Positions 6,516 through 13,658 are shown, counted from the first letter of the stretch. The stretch: DNA of 22,278 bases from an uncultured Eubacteriales bacterium (GCA_900543085.1 UQQF01000034.1:1-22278), one strand, 5' to 3'. A program made the numbers and translations. Notes: generated by a model not told the origin, from the letters alone.

Positions 6516-6562
6516 TCTGTGGAAACAGCAGTGCTAAAATACAAACAAGAGGAGGAAACCAT

Positions 6563-7726
6563 TTGTACTTTGTAGGAATCGACATTTCGAAATTCAAGCA
6601 CGACTGCGCCATCATTGATGAACTTGGCGATGTCATCACACCCTCGTGGTCGTTCCAGAATGACCGCGAGGGATTTTCTTTGCTTAGGGAACTGCTTGAT
6701 GCCCTCGAGGGAGAAAAGAAGATAGGGCTTGAATCTACCGGCCATTATGGGCAAAACCTAAAGCTGTTCCTCGAAAACAACGGCTTCTCTTTCATGGAGT
6801 TCAATCCGCTTCTGGTCAACCGATTTGTTCGCAGCAAATCGCTCAGAAAAACAAAGACGGATTCCATAGACGCTCTCATGATAGCCCAATATTTGATGAC
6901 GGTAGAGTACAAGCCCTATCCACCGTCATTTTACACGCTCGAAAAGCTAAAGTCACTAACAAGATTTCGAGACAGTCTGATTCGGCAGCGGAGCAAGCAA
7001 TTGGTGGAGTTAACTAACGTCCTTGACAAGGTCTTCCCTGAATTCAAGCCCTTTTTCAAAGGAAAATTTTCAGTAACAGCGTTGTATATTCTTTCTCATT
7101 ACACTTCACCGGAGAAAATCTCCAACATGAATTCCAAGTCCTACGAATCACTGCGACGCCTTTCTCGGGGTAAATTCTCGATGGTGGATTTTGTAGAACT
7201 CAAAACTCTGGCCAGAAATACAGTCGGTTCAACCAGAGATTATCTGCTTCAGGAAATGGAGATCATCATCGACATCTACAACCAATTGCAAAGCAAGGTG
7301 GAGGAAGTCGAGCAGCTGATAAACGACTGCGTCCTCGTGCTTGATCCACCCATGCTGACCATTCCTGGAATCGGTGTGTCCTCTGCAGCCGTTATCCTTT
7401 CTGAATTCGGGGATCTTTCCAAATTTGACAGTCCGTCCAAGTTGCTTTCCTTTGCCGGACTGGAACCTGGATATTTTCAATCCGGCATTTCGGAAAGCGT
7501 GGGCAAAATGGTAAAGCACGGGTCTTCTCATTTGCGCTACGCCATTATGAACTGTGCTCAGACGGTAATTAATAACGAGCCAACATTTGCTGCCTACTAC
7601 GCCAAGAAACGCGCCGAGGGTAAAGAACACCGCATCGCTCTGACCCATGTTGCCAAGAAACTTTTGCGGGTTATTTATATTCTCCAGACGAAAGAACTGC
7701 CCTATAACCCGGATCTCATTCGCTGA
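6563..7726 (+). CDS. IS110-family transposase (bridge-RNA-guided DEDD/serine recombinase)
   Basis: 387 aa from TTG 6563, with GAGGAGG about seven bases upstream. The N-terminal RuvC-like DEDD domain (DEDD_Tnp_IS110) shows GIDISK (Asp7), GLESTGHYG (Glu57) and KTDSIDA (Asp100, Asp103). A coiled-coil middle follows (about 225-255). The C-terminal Tnp_20/IS116 domain begins IPGIGVSSAAVILSEFGD and contains SFAGLEPGYFQSG. The serine in FQSG (307) corresponds to the proposed catalytic serine of this family. Length and both domains are complete with no frameshift, so the enzyme appears active. It would excise the element as a circle and reinsert it at sites specified by the bridge RNA encoded just upstream. 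It is transcribed opposite to the host element's genes, and the best promoter is the one formed at the circle junction. Confidence 0.95.
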   Translation: MYFVGIDISKFKHDCAIIDELGDVITPSWSFQNDREGFSLLRELLDALEGEKKIGLESTGHYGQNLKLFLENNGFSFMEFNPLLVNRFVRSKSLRKTKTDSIDALMIAQYLMTVEYKPYPPSFYTLEKLKSLTRFRDSLIRQRSKQLVELTNVLDKVFPEFKPFFKGKFSVTALYILSHYTSPEKISNMNSKSYESLRRLSRGKFSMVDFVELKTLARNTVGSTRDYLLQEMEIIIDIYNQLQSKVEEVEQLINDCVLVLDPPMLTIPGIGVSSAAVILSEFGDLSKFDSPSKLLSFAGLEPGYFQSGISESVGKMVKHGSSHLRYAIMNCAQTVINNEPTFAAYYAKKRAEGKEHRIALTHVAKKLLRVIYILQTKELPYNPDLIR

Positions 7727-7812
7727 TCCATAACCAGTTTGTTTTTGAAGTCCTCGGAAGAGGGCTTGGTTTCGTGCACCCTTTTTGACCAGATAAAAAT
7801 TCTTCAATTTCC

Positions 7813-7836
7813 TCTTGACTTCTTATAGTTGGTCAC
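7813..7836 (+). promoter_or_regulatory. IS right end carrying the -35 half of a circle-junction promoter
   Basis: TTGACT (7815-7820) is followed by 16 bases to the end of the IS at 7836. When joined to the left end, one more base and TATAAT (6283-6288) follow. The result is a 17-bp spacer and a near-consensus sigma-A promoter reading into the bridge RNA and transposase. Confidence 0.75.
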
Positions 7837-7844
7837 CCCCCAAT

Positions 7845-7872
7845 AAAAAAGCCGGGCAGAAATCTGTCCGGC
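7845..7872 (-). terminator. Rho-independent terminator or attenuator after the ParB-like gene
   Basis: A 10-bp stem (GCCGGGCAGA with TCTGTCCGGC, one wobble) and AA loop are followed on the minus strand by six T residues (complement of 7845-7850). It lies about 20 nt past the ParB-like stop. In the reconstructed empty site it also lies only about nine bases before the next gene, so it may have been an attenuator within one operon. Confidence 0.8.
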
Positions 7873-7891
7873 TTAGTAGTTTGGTATTCAA

Positions 7892-9235
7892 TTAGCGTTC
7901 AACCTCCCGCCGACGCTTCTGCTGCTTCTGCCACTGCTCCAGCAGCTTTATGATAGTCTCCTCCATACGCTTCGGCGTGTACGAGGCAGGGAAATACTTG
8001 CGTAACGTTTCGCTTTTGAGCGTGACGCGCTCAACCTCTTTTTTCTCCTCAGACATGATAGCGCGCATCACGGCGGCGTTCAGCTCGCCGCGCTGGCTGA
8101 ACTGTTTCAGCCGTTGAGCCTGCGAGAGCGACGGCGTGGCCTGCTCGCTGTCCATGGCGTCGAGCAGCATAGCCTGCTCGTCTTTCGTGAGAAACGACAG
8201 CTCGTAGGCCGGGTTGAATGCTATCCTACGCTCGTCTACCATGTCCAGCAGAGGCGGGATTAGCTCGGTAAGACGGATGTAGCGTTTGATTTGAGACTTG
8301 CTATCCGGGCTTTCCTCTGCAACTTTTTCTGCTGCTGTCAACTTCGGCCCAACTTGGGCCGAAGTTAAGTCGGTGCGTTCTCCCTGATGTCTGATGGCCT
8401 CCAACTTGAGTTTATACGCAAACGCCCTCTCACTCGTCAACAAGTCCTCGCGCTGCAAATTGCTGTCCACGACGAGGATCGCAGCCGCGTCATCATCCAG
8501 CTCGCGCACGATAACCGGCATCGTCTCCAGCCCAGCGAGCTCGCAAGCCCGCTTACGCCGGTGACCTGAAACAAGCTCGTAGCCACCGTCTGGCATAGGT
8601 CGAGCGATTGCGGGAGAAAGCACGCCGTACTGCTTCACGCTCTCAACCATGTCCCGCATCGCCTCATCGTCTCGTACCTTGTACGGGTGCCTGCTGAACG
8701 GCTGCAAGACGGAAAGCTGCAAGTCGCTTATCTGCCCGGAGGCAGAAGTGTTTTCAACGACGGCAACCGCCTCCTTTTCCCCAATGTTCTGAAATTCCTC
8801 CCACCGCGAAACGAGAAAATCCGCAAGTGAGGCTTTAGGGATATGGTTTTTGCCGCCCGCATAGATGTTCTCAATGTAATTCAAGCGGCACCACTTGGTC
8901 ACGGTCGAGGAACGTCGCCCCGTAAGCTCGCTGACCTGAGCGACGCTCAGCACATCGGGGTATAGCGCAAGAGCTGCGCGAATTTTCTCGACTGCCGTTT
9001 CATCCGCAGCGGGCCTCGGAGCGCTGTCGCGGCGTTGCAGGTAATCCACCACGTCGGCTGTAGCTATGAGGAAACGATGCGTCTTTCTGCCGCTGTCTAT
9101 GCAGGGGATTTCCCCGCTTTCAAGGAGGTTCTGCGCAGACTTCTTGCTTATGTGGCATATCTGGTAGAGCTGCTCCTTGGTGATGTATTCGGGGTATTCG
9201 TCGAGTATCTGCTGATAAGAATTAGAACTGGCCAT
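7892..9235 (-). CDS. ParB-like protein with two N-terminal excisionase-type HTH domains
   Basis: 447 aa; ATG 9235 follows CGGAGG. Two HTH_17/excisionase-like modules come first: residues about 18-68 (ITKEQLYQICHISKKSAQNL, then HRFLIATADVVDYL) and about 95-145 (LSVAQVSELTGRRSSTVTKW, then IPKASLADFL). The ParB/Spo0J N-terminal domain starts near 168 with LQLSVLQPFSRHPYKVRDD and has the GHRRKRA box (224-230) and NLQRED (259-264). A central helical DNA-binding region follows (to about 370), then a charged C-terminus (KEEVERVTL...; final QKRRREVER). ICE ParB-like proteins normally begin directly at the ParB domain, so the N-terminal addition is unusual. Likely roles are element maintenance or regulation of excision; it is the gene nearest the att site. 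No ParA gene is adjacent. It is terminated by the hairpin at 7845-7872. Confidence 0.88.
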   Translation of the reverse strand: MASSNSYQQILDEYPEYITKEQLYQICHISKKSAQNLLESGEIPCIDSGRKTHRFLIATADVVDYLQRRDSAPRPAADETAVEKIRAALALYPDVLSVAQVSELTGRRSSTVTKWCRLNYIENIYAGGKNHIPKASLADFLVSRWEEFQNIGEKEAVAVVENTSASGQISDLQLSVLQPFSRHPYKVRDDEAMRDMVESVKQYGVLSPAIARPMPDGGYELVSGHRRKRACELAGLETMPVIVRELDDDAAAILVVDSNLQREDLLTSERAFAYKLKLEAIRHQGERTDLTSAQVGPKLTAAEKVAEESPDSKSQIKRYIRLTELIPPLLDMVDERRIAFNPAYELSFLTKDEQAMLLDAMDSEQATPSLSQAQRLKQFSQRGELNAAVMRAIMSEEKKEVERVTLKSETLRKYFPASYTPKRMEETIIKLLEQWQKQQKRRREVER

Positions 9236-9246
9236 GTCAGAACCTC

Positions 9247-9279
9247 CGTATTATTCTGCCGTCAACGGCGGGTAATACG
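9247..9279 (-). promoter_or_regulatory. Imperfect palindrome in the leader of the ParB-like gene
   Basis: CGTATTA (9247-9253) and GCCG (9258-9261) mirror CGGC (9266-9269) and TAATACG (9273-9279) around TCAA. It ends next to the ribosome binding site. It could be an autoregulatory operator, a parS-like site or an RNA hairpin; the sequence alone does not decide. Confidence 0.5.
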
Positions 9280-9346
9280 AACTCTGAGCAGGGCCAGTTC
9301 TCTCCTAACTCTCTCCGATGTCTCTCCAAACGGAAAAATCGGCTGC

Positions 9347-9375
9347 ATTTTATTTACATCCCGATTGCCCAGCAA
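9347..9375 (-). promoter_or_regulatory. Candidate sigma-A promoter for the ParB-like gene
   Basis: On the minus strand TTGCTG (9375-9370) and TAAAAT (9352-9347) are separated by 17 bp. The predicted transcript starts near 9340, leaving a leader of about 105 nt that contains the palindrome. Confidence 0.5.
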
Positions 9376-9478
9376 TGACGCCGAAAAACGGTCGCAATGC
9401 CTGAAAAATCAGGAGTTTTTACCTGTTGTAGCTTCCTCTGCATTCTGGTAAATTCCAACACGCTCCAATAGAGCTGAA

Positions 9479-9537
9479 TGACTCGAAATCAAGTTGTCCG
9501 CAAGGGCACGTGGGTTCGAATCCCACCCGCTCCGCCA
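9479..9537 (+). other. Element attachment site: 3' half of tRNA-Ser(CGA)
   Basis: From the anticodon arm onward this is a class II tRNA: anticodon loop CTCGAAA (anticodon CGA); variable arm TGTCC-GCAA-GGGCA; T arm GTGGG-TTCGAAT-CCCAC; acceptor strand CCGCTCC; discriminator G; encoded CCA. The matching 5' acceptor strand GGAGCGG and D arm are absent upstream, and the 5' anticodon stem matches only at its last three bases (TGA). This is what is left when a tyrosine-recombinase element crosses over in the anticodon loop. The restored full tRNA-Ser gene should lie at the far end of the element, left of the window. Chromosome resumes to the right. Confidence 0.88.
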
Positions 9538-9538
9538 C

Positions 9539-9575
9539 GTCGCTGCGGACGGCATATCGTTCGCAGCGACTTTTT
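9539..9575 (+). terminator. Native tRNA-Ser terminator
   Basis: A 9-bp stem GTCGCTGCG / CGCAGCGAC (9539-9547, 9562-9570) is followed by TTTTT, starting two bases after the CCA end. An overlapping second inverted repeat (GCGACTTTT / AAAAGTCGC) extends to about 9586. Confidence 0.85.
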
Positions 9576-9614
9576 GTAAAAGTCGCTTCTCACTCATTCT
9601 GTCGCAGCTCCTCC

Positions 9615-9654
9615 CCGAATCGAATCCGCTTGCCGGGCTTCGATTCGGTTTTTT
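9615..9654 (+). terminator. Second rho-independent terminator
   Basis: Stem CCGAATCGAA (9615-9624) with TTCGATTCGG (9639-9648), then TTTTTT. It reinforces termination of plus-strand transcription towards the convergent galT gene. Confidence 0.75.
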
Positions 9655-9673
9655 GTTGCAGCCGCGGGTTTCG

Positions 9674-9688
9674 CCGGCGCTCCGCCGG
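9674..9688 (-). other. Short hairpin just after galT
   Basis: CCGGCG / CGCCGG around a CTC loop lies six bases beyond the galT stop on the minus strand. It has no T run, so it is probably an mRNA 3'-end structure rather than a strong terminator. Confidence 0.35.
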
Positions 9689-9694
9689 GCGCGC

Positions 9695-11203
9695 TTATTT
9701 CACCGTTTCCAAAAAGCGCAGGAAGGCCGCCCTGCCCTCCGGCGTGCGCTTGTACACACCGGCGTGTTCGAGCACCTGCGCAAACACCAGCCCGGTCTCG
9801 CGTCGGACTATGTCCATGACGTTCTCCGGCGTGATGTCGTATTTTGTGCGGAAGCCCTCTGCCCAGTCCGCGTGCTTTGCCGTAAGCTCGTCCGCGCGCA
9901 GATCGCCGCCTGAGGCGAGGCAGCCGGCGACGGCGGCCAGCTCGGTCTTGAGTCGGGCGGGCAGCACGGCGAGACCCATGACCTCGATGAGGCCGATGTT
10001 CTCCTTCTTGATGTGGTGCAGCTCCGCGTGCGGGTGGTAGAGACCCAGAGGGTGCTCCTCGGTGGTGAGGTTGTTGCGCAGCACCAGGTCCAGCTCGTAG
10101 TCGCCGCCGCGCCGCCGCGCGATGGGCGTTATCGTGTTGTGGGGCACGCCGTCCGTCTCGGCGTAGATGACCGCCGCCTCGTCGGTGTAGGCGCGCCACC
10201 TGTTCAGGATTTCGTCCGCCAGACTTACCAGGCGCTCGCTGTCGGCGCAGCGGATGCGCACTACGCTCAGCGGCCACTTAACTATGCCCGAGCGGACGTC
10301 CTCGTAGCCGGGGAAGACAAAGGGCGTCTCTATCTCCGCACGCTCCATGGCAAAGGTGTAGCGCCCGCCCTGGAAGTGGTCGTGCGCCAGGATCGAGCCG
10401 CCGACGATGGGCAGATCCGCGTTGGAGCCGACGAAGTAGTGCGGGAACTGCCTGACAAAGTCGAGCAGCTTGGCGAAGCAGTCGCGGTCTATCTTCATGG
10501 GCGTGTGGACGAGGTTCAGGCAGATGCAGTGCTCGTTGTAATAGACGTAGGGCGAATACTGGAAGTACCAGGGCTTGCCCGAAATGGTTATGGGTATGAT
10601 GCGGTGGTTCTGGCGCGCGGGGTGGTTGATCCGGCCGGCGTAGCCCTCGTTCTCCGCGCAGAGCTGGCAGCGCGGATAGTCGGAGGCGGGCAGGTTCCTG
10701 GCCGCGGCGATGGCTTTGGGGTCCTTCTCCGGCTTGGACAGGTTAATTGTGATGTCCAGCTCGCCGTACTCGGTGGCGGTTTTCCACTGCACGTCCTTCG
10801 CAATGCGGTCGCGGCGGATGTAGTTGGTGTCCTGGCTGAAGGCGTAGTACCAGTCCGTGGCCGCCTCCGGGCTGACGGCATAGAGGGAATTGAACCTTTC
10901 GATCACCTGTGCCGGCCTGGGGGTGAGCCTGCCCATCAGCTCGCTGTCGAGCAGGTCGCGGTAGACGACGGAGTTTTCGGCAAGCACGCCGCGCGCAAAG
11001 GCGTCGTCCAGCAGCACGGAGAGCGTCTCCGGCAAGTCCGTCTCCCCCGTGCAGCGACCCGGGTCATCCCAGCCGTCGAGCTTGAGCACGTCCAGGATGG
11101 TGTTGACGCACCACATGTATTCGCACTCGGCGATAAGCCCCTTTTGCAGCGCATAGGCCGCCAGCTTGGCTATGCTCTCGTTCACCTGCGGTGAATTGGC
11201 CAT
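9695..11203 (-). CDS. galT: UDP-glucose--hexose-1-phosphate uridylyltransferase (Firmicutes-type GalT)
   Basis: 502 aa; ATG 11203 behind CGGAGG. The enzyme transfers UMP between UDP-glucose and galactose 1-phosphate, giving UDP-galactose and glucose 1-phosphate in the cytosol. Length and sequence fit the long GalT type 2 family of Firmicutes and bifidobacteria: ENEGYAGRINHPARQNHR (about 184-201), YVYYNEHCICLNLVHTPM (219-236) and the family HDHFQGG (274-280), where the histidines lie in the nucleotide-transfer site. Cys179/Cys182 could help bind metal. It corresponds to lnpC of bifidobacterial lnp clusters and uses the galactose 1-phosphate released by the GH112 phosphorylase encoded immediately upstream. 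A strong hairpin separates it from lnpA, so its level may be lower than that of the phosphorylase. It is the last gene of the operon. Confidence 0.95.
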   Translation of the reverse strand: MANSPQVNESIAKLAAYALQKGLIAECEYMWCVNTILDVLKLDGWDDPGRCTGETDLPETLSVLLDDAFARGVLAENSVVYRDLLDSELMGRLTPRPAQVIERFNSLYAVSPEAATDWYYAFSQDTNYIRRDRIAKDVQWKTATEYGELDITINLSKPEKDPKAIAAARNLPASDYPRCQLCAENEGYAGRINHPARQNHRIIPITISGKPWYFQYSPYVYYNEHCICLNLVHTPMKIDRDCFAKLLDFVRQFPHYFVGSNADLPIVGGSILAHDHFQGGRYTFAMERAEIETPFVFPGYEDVRSGIVKWPLSVVRIRCADSERLVSLADEILNRWRAYTDEAAVIYAETDGVPHNTITPIARRRGGDYELDLVLRNNLTTEEHPLGLYHPHAELHHIKKENIGLIEVMGLAVLPARLKTELAAVAGCLASGGDLRADELTAKHADWAEGFRTKYDITPENVMDIVRRETGLVFAQVLEHAGVYKRTPEGRAAFLRFLETVK

Positions 11204-11234
11204 ATAACGTCCTCCGTTTCAGTAAGTAGATAGC

Positions 11235-11263
11235 AAAGGCCCGGACGCGGAGCCCGGGCCTTT
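11235..11263 (-). terminator. Hairpin between lnpA and galT (attenuator or weak terminator)
   Basis: A 10-bp stem AAAGGCCCGG / CCGGGCCTTT with a 9-nt loop begins four bases after the lnpA stop. Only three T residues lie in the minus-strand tail, so partial termination or 3'-end protection is more likely than a full stop. Confidence 0.6.
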
Positions 11264-11266
11264 TGA

Positions 11267-13438
11267 TTATAGCTCGTACCAGCGTATCTCGTTGGCTTCC
11301 AGGTCGAGCCCGAAGGAGCTGCCGTCGCCGCGGTAGACCGTGGTGGACTGCGGCTCATAGGTGTTGTTTACCACGCAGTACTTGCCGTTTTTGGGATAGG
11401 CGTGAACCTCGACGTTGCAGTTGGAGGAGAACCAGGTCAGCAGCTCGTCCTCGCCGTGGCTGCTCCAGAGTATGGCGCGGTGCAGCACGCGGCTGTTGGA
11501 GAAGCTGTACGGCAGGCCGGAGATATACACGGCGCGGCCGGAGCCGTAGGCGTTCACGGCCATCTGCACTTCCTTCTCGTGCTGGACGAGTATCTCGGCG
11601 CCCTCCAGGGCGTACATGCTGCGCTCGCCCTCGCCGAAGTCGGGCTCGCCGTCGCAGTCGGCCAGGATGAAGTGGCCGGGGTGCTCGTCCCAGTTGTACT
11701 TGTCGTAGCCGAGGGTGAAGCCGGTCTCCTTCTCCACGCCCAGTACCTGGGCGAGCTGGATGTAGCGTCCCTGGTACTGGTGGCCGGAAGGCTCGCCCAC
11801 GCCGATGAGGCCGCCGCCGTTATATACAAAGCGCTTCACGGCGCTGGACACCTCCGCGTCCTCCCACCAGACGCCGCCGGTGTGGGCGGTGTCACCGCCG
11901 CCGACGTTTATCAGCACGTCTATGCCGTCGAGCACGGACGGGTCGGCCTTTATATCGTCGAAGCTGATGAACTTCACGTCGAAGGGCGCGCCGGAGAGCG
12001 CCTCGATCACGCCGGCGTAGGAGTAATTCTGCTTCTGATACAGCGCGTGGTGCACCATGTGGCAGCCCCAGGAGCGCGCGCGCCCCCAGGCGTTGAGCAC
12101 GGCCACGGTCTTGAAGCAGAAGGGGGTGGTGCCGCGGATGTTCACATATAGCTCGCGGAACTCCTCGCACACGCTCTGCACGTAGTCGATGAACTCCGGG
12201 AACTCGCAGGCGAGCTTGAGGTAGCCGCCGTAGCCGATGCGGTCTATGGGCTTGCGCAGTATGGCGCGGCGGGCCGTGACCCAGTTCTCCTTCGCCTCGC
12301 GGACGGGGTCGCCGCCGGGGTGGAAGGTGTCCGGGAAGAAGTACGGCAGGAAGCGTCCCTCGGTGTACTTGACGCCGGGGATGTCGGAGATGAGCCGGAG
12401 CGTGGAGCCGTTGCCGACGCTGCCCACGACGGCGTCGAGGCCGATGCTCTTGAACTCGTCCATGTATGGCTCTGTGCCAATCCAGTGGTCACCGAGGAAC
12501 ATCATGGCCTCTTTGCCCAGCTCGTGAGTGATGTCCACCATCTCTTTTGCGAGCCTGGCGACCTCGCGCCGCTGGAAGGCCATGAAGTCCTGGTACTCCT
12601 TGGAGGGAATACGGTACTGATTGTTGTAGTAGCCCTGGTCGATTATGAACTCGGGGCGGAACTTATACCCCACCTCGCGCTCAAACTGCTCCAGGATATA
12701 GGGGCTGACGCTCGCGGAGTAGCCGTACCAGTCCACGTACTTCTCGCGCTTGAGCTCGTCGAACACGAGCGTGAACTGGTGGAAGAAGGTCGTGTAGCGT
12801 ATGACGTCCACATAGGGGTGCTCCGCGATGAAGCGGCGCAGCCGCTCCATTGTGAACTTGTGCGTCTTGGGCTGGCGAACGTCAAAGGTTATCTGGTGCT
12901 CGAAGTTGGTCCAACCGTTGGTGACCGCGTTGTACATGTGCACCGGGTCCCAGATGAGGTAGGCCAGGAAGCTCACGGTGTAGTCGTGGAAGGCCTCGGG
13001 CCGGTCGATTACGACGCAGCCGGCGCCCTCGTCATAGCGCCAGGCCTCCGGGGAGAGCGGCTCGCCCGTCGTGCGATCCATGACCTCCCACCAGCGCTTT
13101 ATATCGTCGCGGGTGTTGACCTCCATCAGCTCGGGGCTTATCCCGCGCATCAGCTCTATGGACAGCGCGCCGCCGGAGGCGGTGTGGAAGCCGGTCATGA
13201 TGTAGCACTGCTGCACCTCGTCGGGGTTGGCCTTGGCCCAGGCGTTGTCCTTGCGGGTGGTGTAGTAGGTGGAATACACCTTTGCGTCGACCTGCTTGAG
13301 TTCTTCCGGATAATCCGTGCCGTCGCAGTCGCGTATGGCGTCGGCGCCCCAGCGCCGGAGCAGCTCAAGGGTTTCGGGGACGACGTCCACATCCGTGGGT
13401 ATGGTAACACGTCCCCTGCTGGTATTTGTTTCGCTCAT
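11267..13438 (-). CDS. lnpA: 1,3-beta-galactosyl-N-acetylhexosamine phosphorylase, GH112
   Basis: 723 aa. ATG 13438 (MSETNTSRGRVTIPTD) with GGAGG six bases before it is preferred; a 28-codon upstream extension has no ribosome binding site and overlaps the preceding gene. The enzyme cleaves Gal-beta-1,3-GlcNAc (LNB) or Gal-beta-1,3-GalNAc (GNB) with phosphate, giving Gal-1-P and the free HexNAc. Family features are the start (VTIPTDVDVVPETLELLRRW), FLIWDPVHMYN-like segments (161-170), GDHWIGTEPY and a beta-helical C-terminus. By alignment from memory with the Bifidobacterium longum enzyme (offset of four), Asp317 matches its catalytic Asp313, Pro165 matches Pro161 and Ser340 matches Ser336. 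Val166 falls where I recall Thr162 in B. longum and Val in GNB-preferring enzymes, which hints at mucin-core GNB. No signal peptide is present, so it acts in the cytosol. The galactosyl-rhamnose phosphorylase subgroup cannot be fully excluded. Confidence 0.93.
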   Translation of the reverse strand: MSETNTSRGRVTIPTDVDVVPETLELLRRWGADAIRDCDGTDYPEELKQVDAKVYSTYYTTRKDNAWAKANPDEVQQCYIMTGFHTASGGALSIELMRGISPELMEVNTRDDIKRWWEVMDRTTGEPLSPEAWRYDEGAGCVVIDRPEAFHDYTVSFLAYLIWDPVHMYNAVTNGWTNFEHQITFDVRQPKTHKFTMERLRRFIAEHPYVDVIRYTTFFHQFTLVFDELKREKYVDWYGYSASVSPYILEQFEREVGYKFRPEFIIDQGYYNNQYRIPSKEYQDFMAFQRREVARLAKEMVDITHELGKEAMMFLGDHWIGTEPYMDEFKSIGLDAVVGSVGNGSTLRLISDIPGVKYTEGRFLPYFFPDTFHPGGDPVREAKENWVTARRAILRKPIDRIGYGGYLKLACEFPEFIDYVQSVCEEFRELYVNIRGTTPFCFKTVAVLNAWGRARSWGCHMVHHALYQKQNYSYAGVIEALSGAPFDVKFISFDDIKADPSVLDGIDVLINVGGGDTAHTGGVWWEDAEVSSAVKRFVYNGGGLIGVGEPSGHQYQGRYIQLAQVLGVEKETGFTLGYDKYNWDEHPGHFILADCDGEPDFGEGERSMYALEGAEILVQHEKEVQMAVNAYGSGRAVYISGLPYSFSNSRVLHRAILWSSHGEDELLTWFSSNCNVEVHAYPKNGKYCVVNNTYEPQSTTVYRGDGSSFGLDLEANEIRWYEL

Positions 13439-13460
13439 AGCGTCCTCCAGTCCTTCAGCG

Positions 13461-13649
13461 TCAGTCTGTGAAGGGTTTGTTGTAAATAAACAGCGCGCAG
13501 ATAAGCAGCGCCAGACCCACAAGCATTATGACCAGCCCCTTCATCTGTCCGGTCATCGTCCAGCCGCCTATGACAAGGGCGATGCCCGCGATAAACAGCA
13601 GGGCGATCAGCACAATGCGCAGAGCCACGTGTTCTTTCCAGAATTTCAT
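13461..13649 (-). CDS. 62-aa two-helix membrane protein in the LNB/GNB operon
   Basis: ATG 13649 with AAGGTGAG before it; nine bases after the second permease gene and 22 before lnpA. The product starts MKFWKEHVALRIVLIALLF. It has two hydrophobic helices (about 10-30 and 35-55) joined by a short TGQMKG turn, and ends YNKPFTD. Small proteins of this shape recur beside carbohydrate ABC transporters in Clostridia (I think of DUF6903, but cannot verify it). Conserved operon placement and a good ribosome binding site argue that it is real. A role assisting or stabilising the permease pair is an inference from position only. Confidence 0.78.
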   Translation of the reverse strand: MKFWKEHVALRIVLIALLFIAGIALVIGGWTMTGQMKGLVIMLVGLALLICALFIYNKPFTD

Positions 13650-13658
13650 GCTCTCACC

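Larger units (their letters stand above)
6282..7836 (+). mobile_element. IS110-family insertion sequence (IS110 group, about 1555 bp)
   Basis: The element consists of a 281-nt left non-coding end, a DEDD transposase and a 110-nt right end. It is visibly less GC-rich than its flanks and lies opposite to the surrounding genes. There are no terminal inverted repeats and no long target duplication, as is normal for IS110. Boundaries rest on three agreeing observations: the tetranucleotide TCAC occurs at both edges (6278-6281 and 7833-7836); joining the edges creates a TTGACT-N17-TATAAT promoter; and short guides in the left non-coding end match both flanks and both IS ends up to that core. The exact cut inside TCAC cannot be fixed. 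A long left end and short right end assign it to the IS110 rather than the IS1111 subgroup. Confidence 0.9.
9236..9478. other. Gene-free end of the conjugative element
   Basis: This 243-nt stretch between the ParB-like gene and att has no credible ORF. It holds the parB leader palindrome and a candidate promoter. Two copies of a C-K-GAAAAATC-R-G motif start exactly 70 bp apart (9331 and 9401). A small CCTGA-AAAA-TCAGG hairpin (9400-9413) is followed by five T residues on the plus strand. Such repeats are candidate recombinase or excisionase arm sites, by position only. Confidence 0.5.

Noticed and set aside
6282..7836. Terminal inverted repeats or a long target duplication for the insertion sequence
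   Set aside because: Only the 4-base TCAC core is shared by the two edges. The strong inverted repeat 6284-6321 lies wholly within the left end.
9421..9537. A complete tRNA gene at the element end
   Set aside because: The 5' acceptor strand GGAGCGG and the D arm are absent; only the 3' half from the anticodon arm is present.
10013..11194. Long plus-strand frame opposite galT, and similar frames opposite lnpA and the binding protein
   Set aside because: Antisense frames typical of GC-rich genes; the minus-strand products have clear enzyme or transporter motifs.
13439..13522. 28-codon N-terminal extension of the GH112 phosphorylase
   Set aside because: No ribosome binding site, overlaps the 62-aa membrane-protein gene, and not part of the family start; ATG 13438 has GGAGG.
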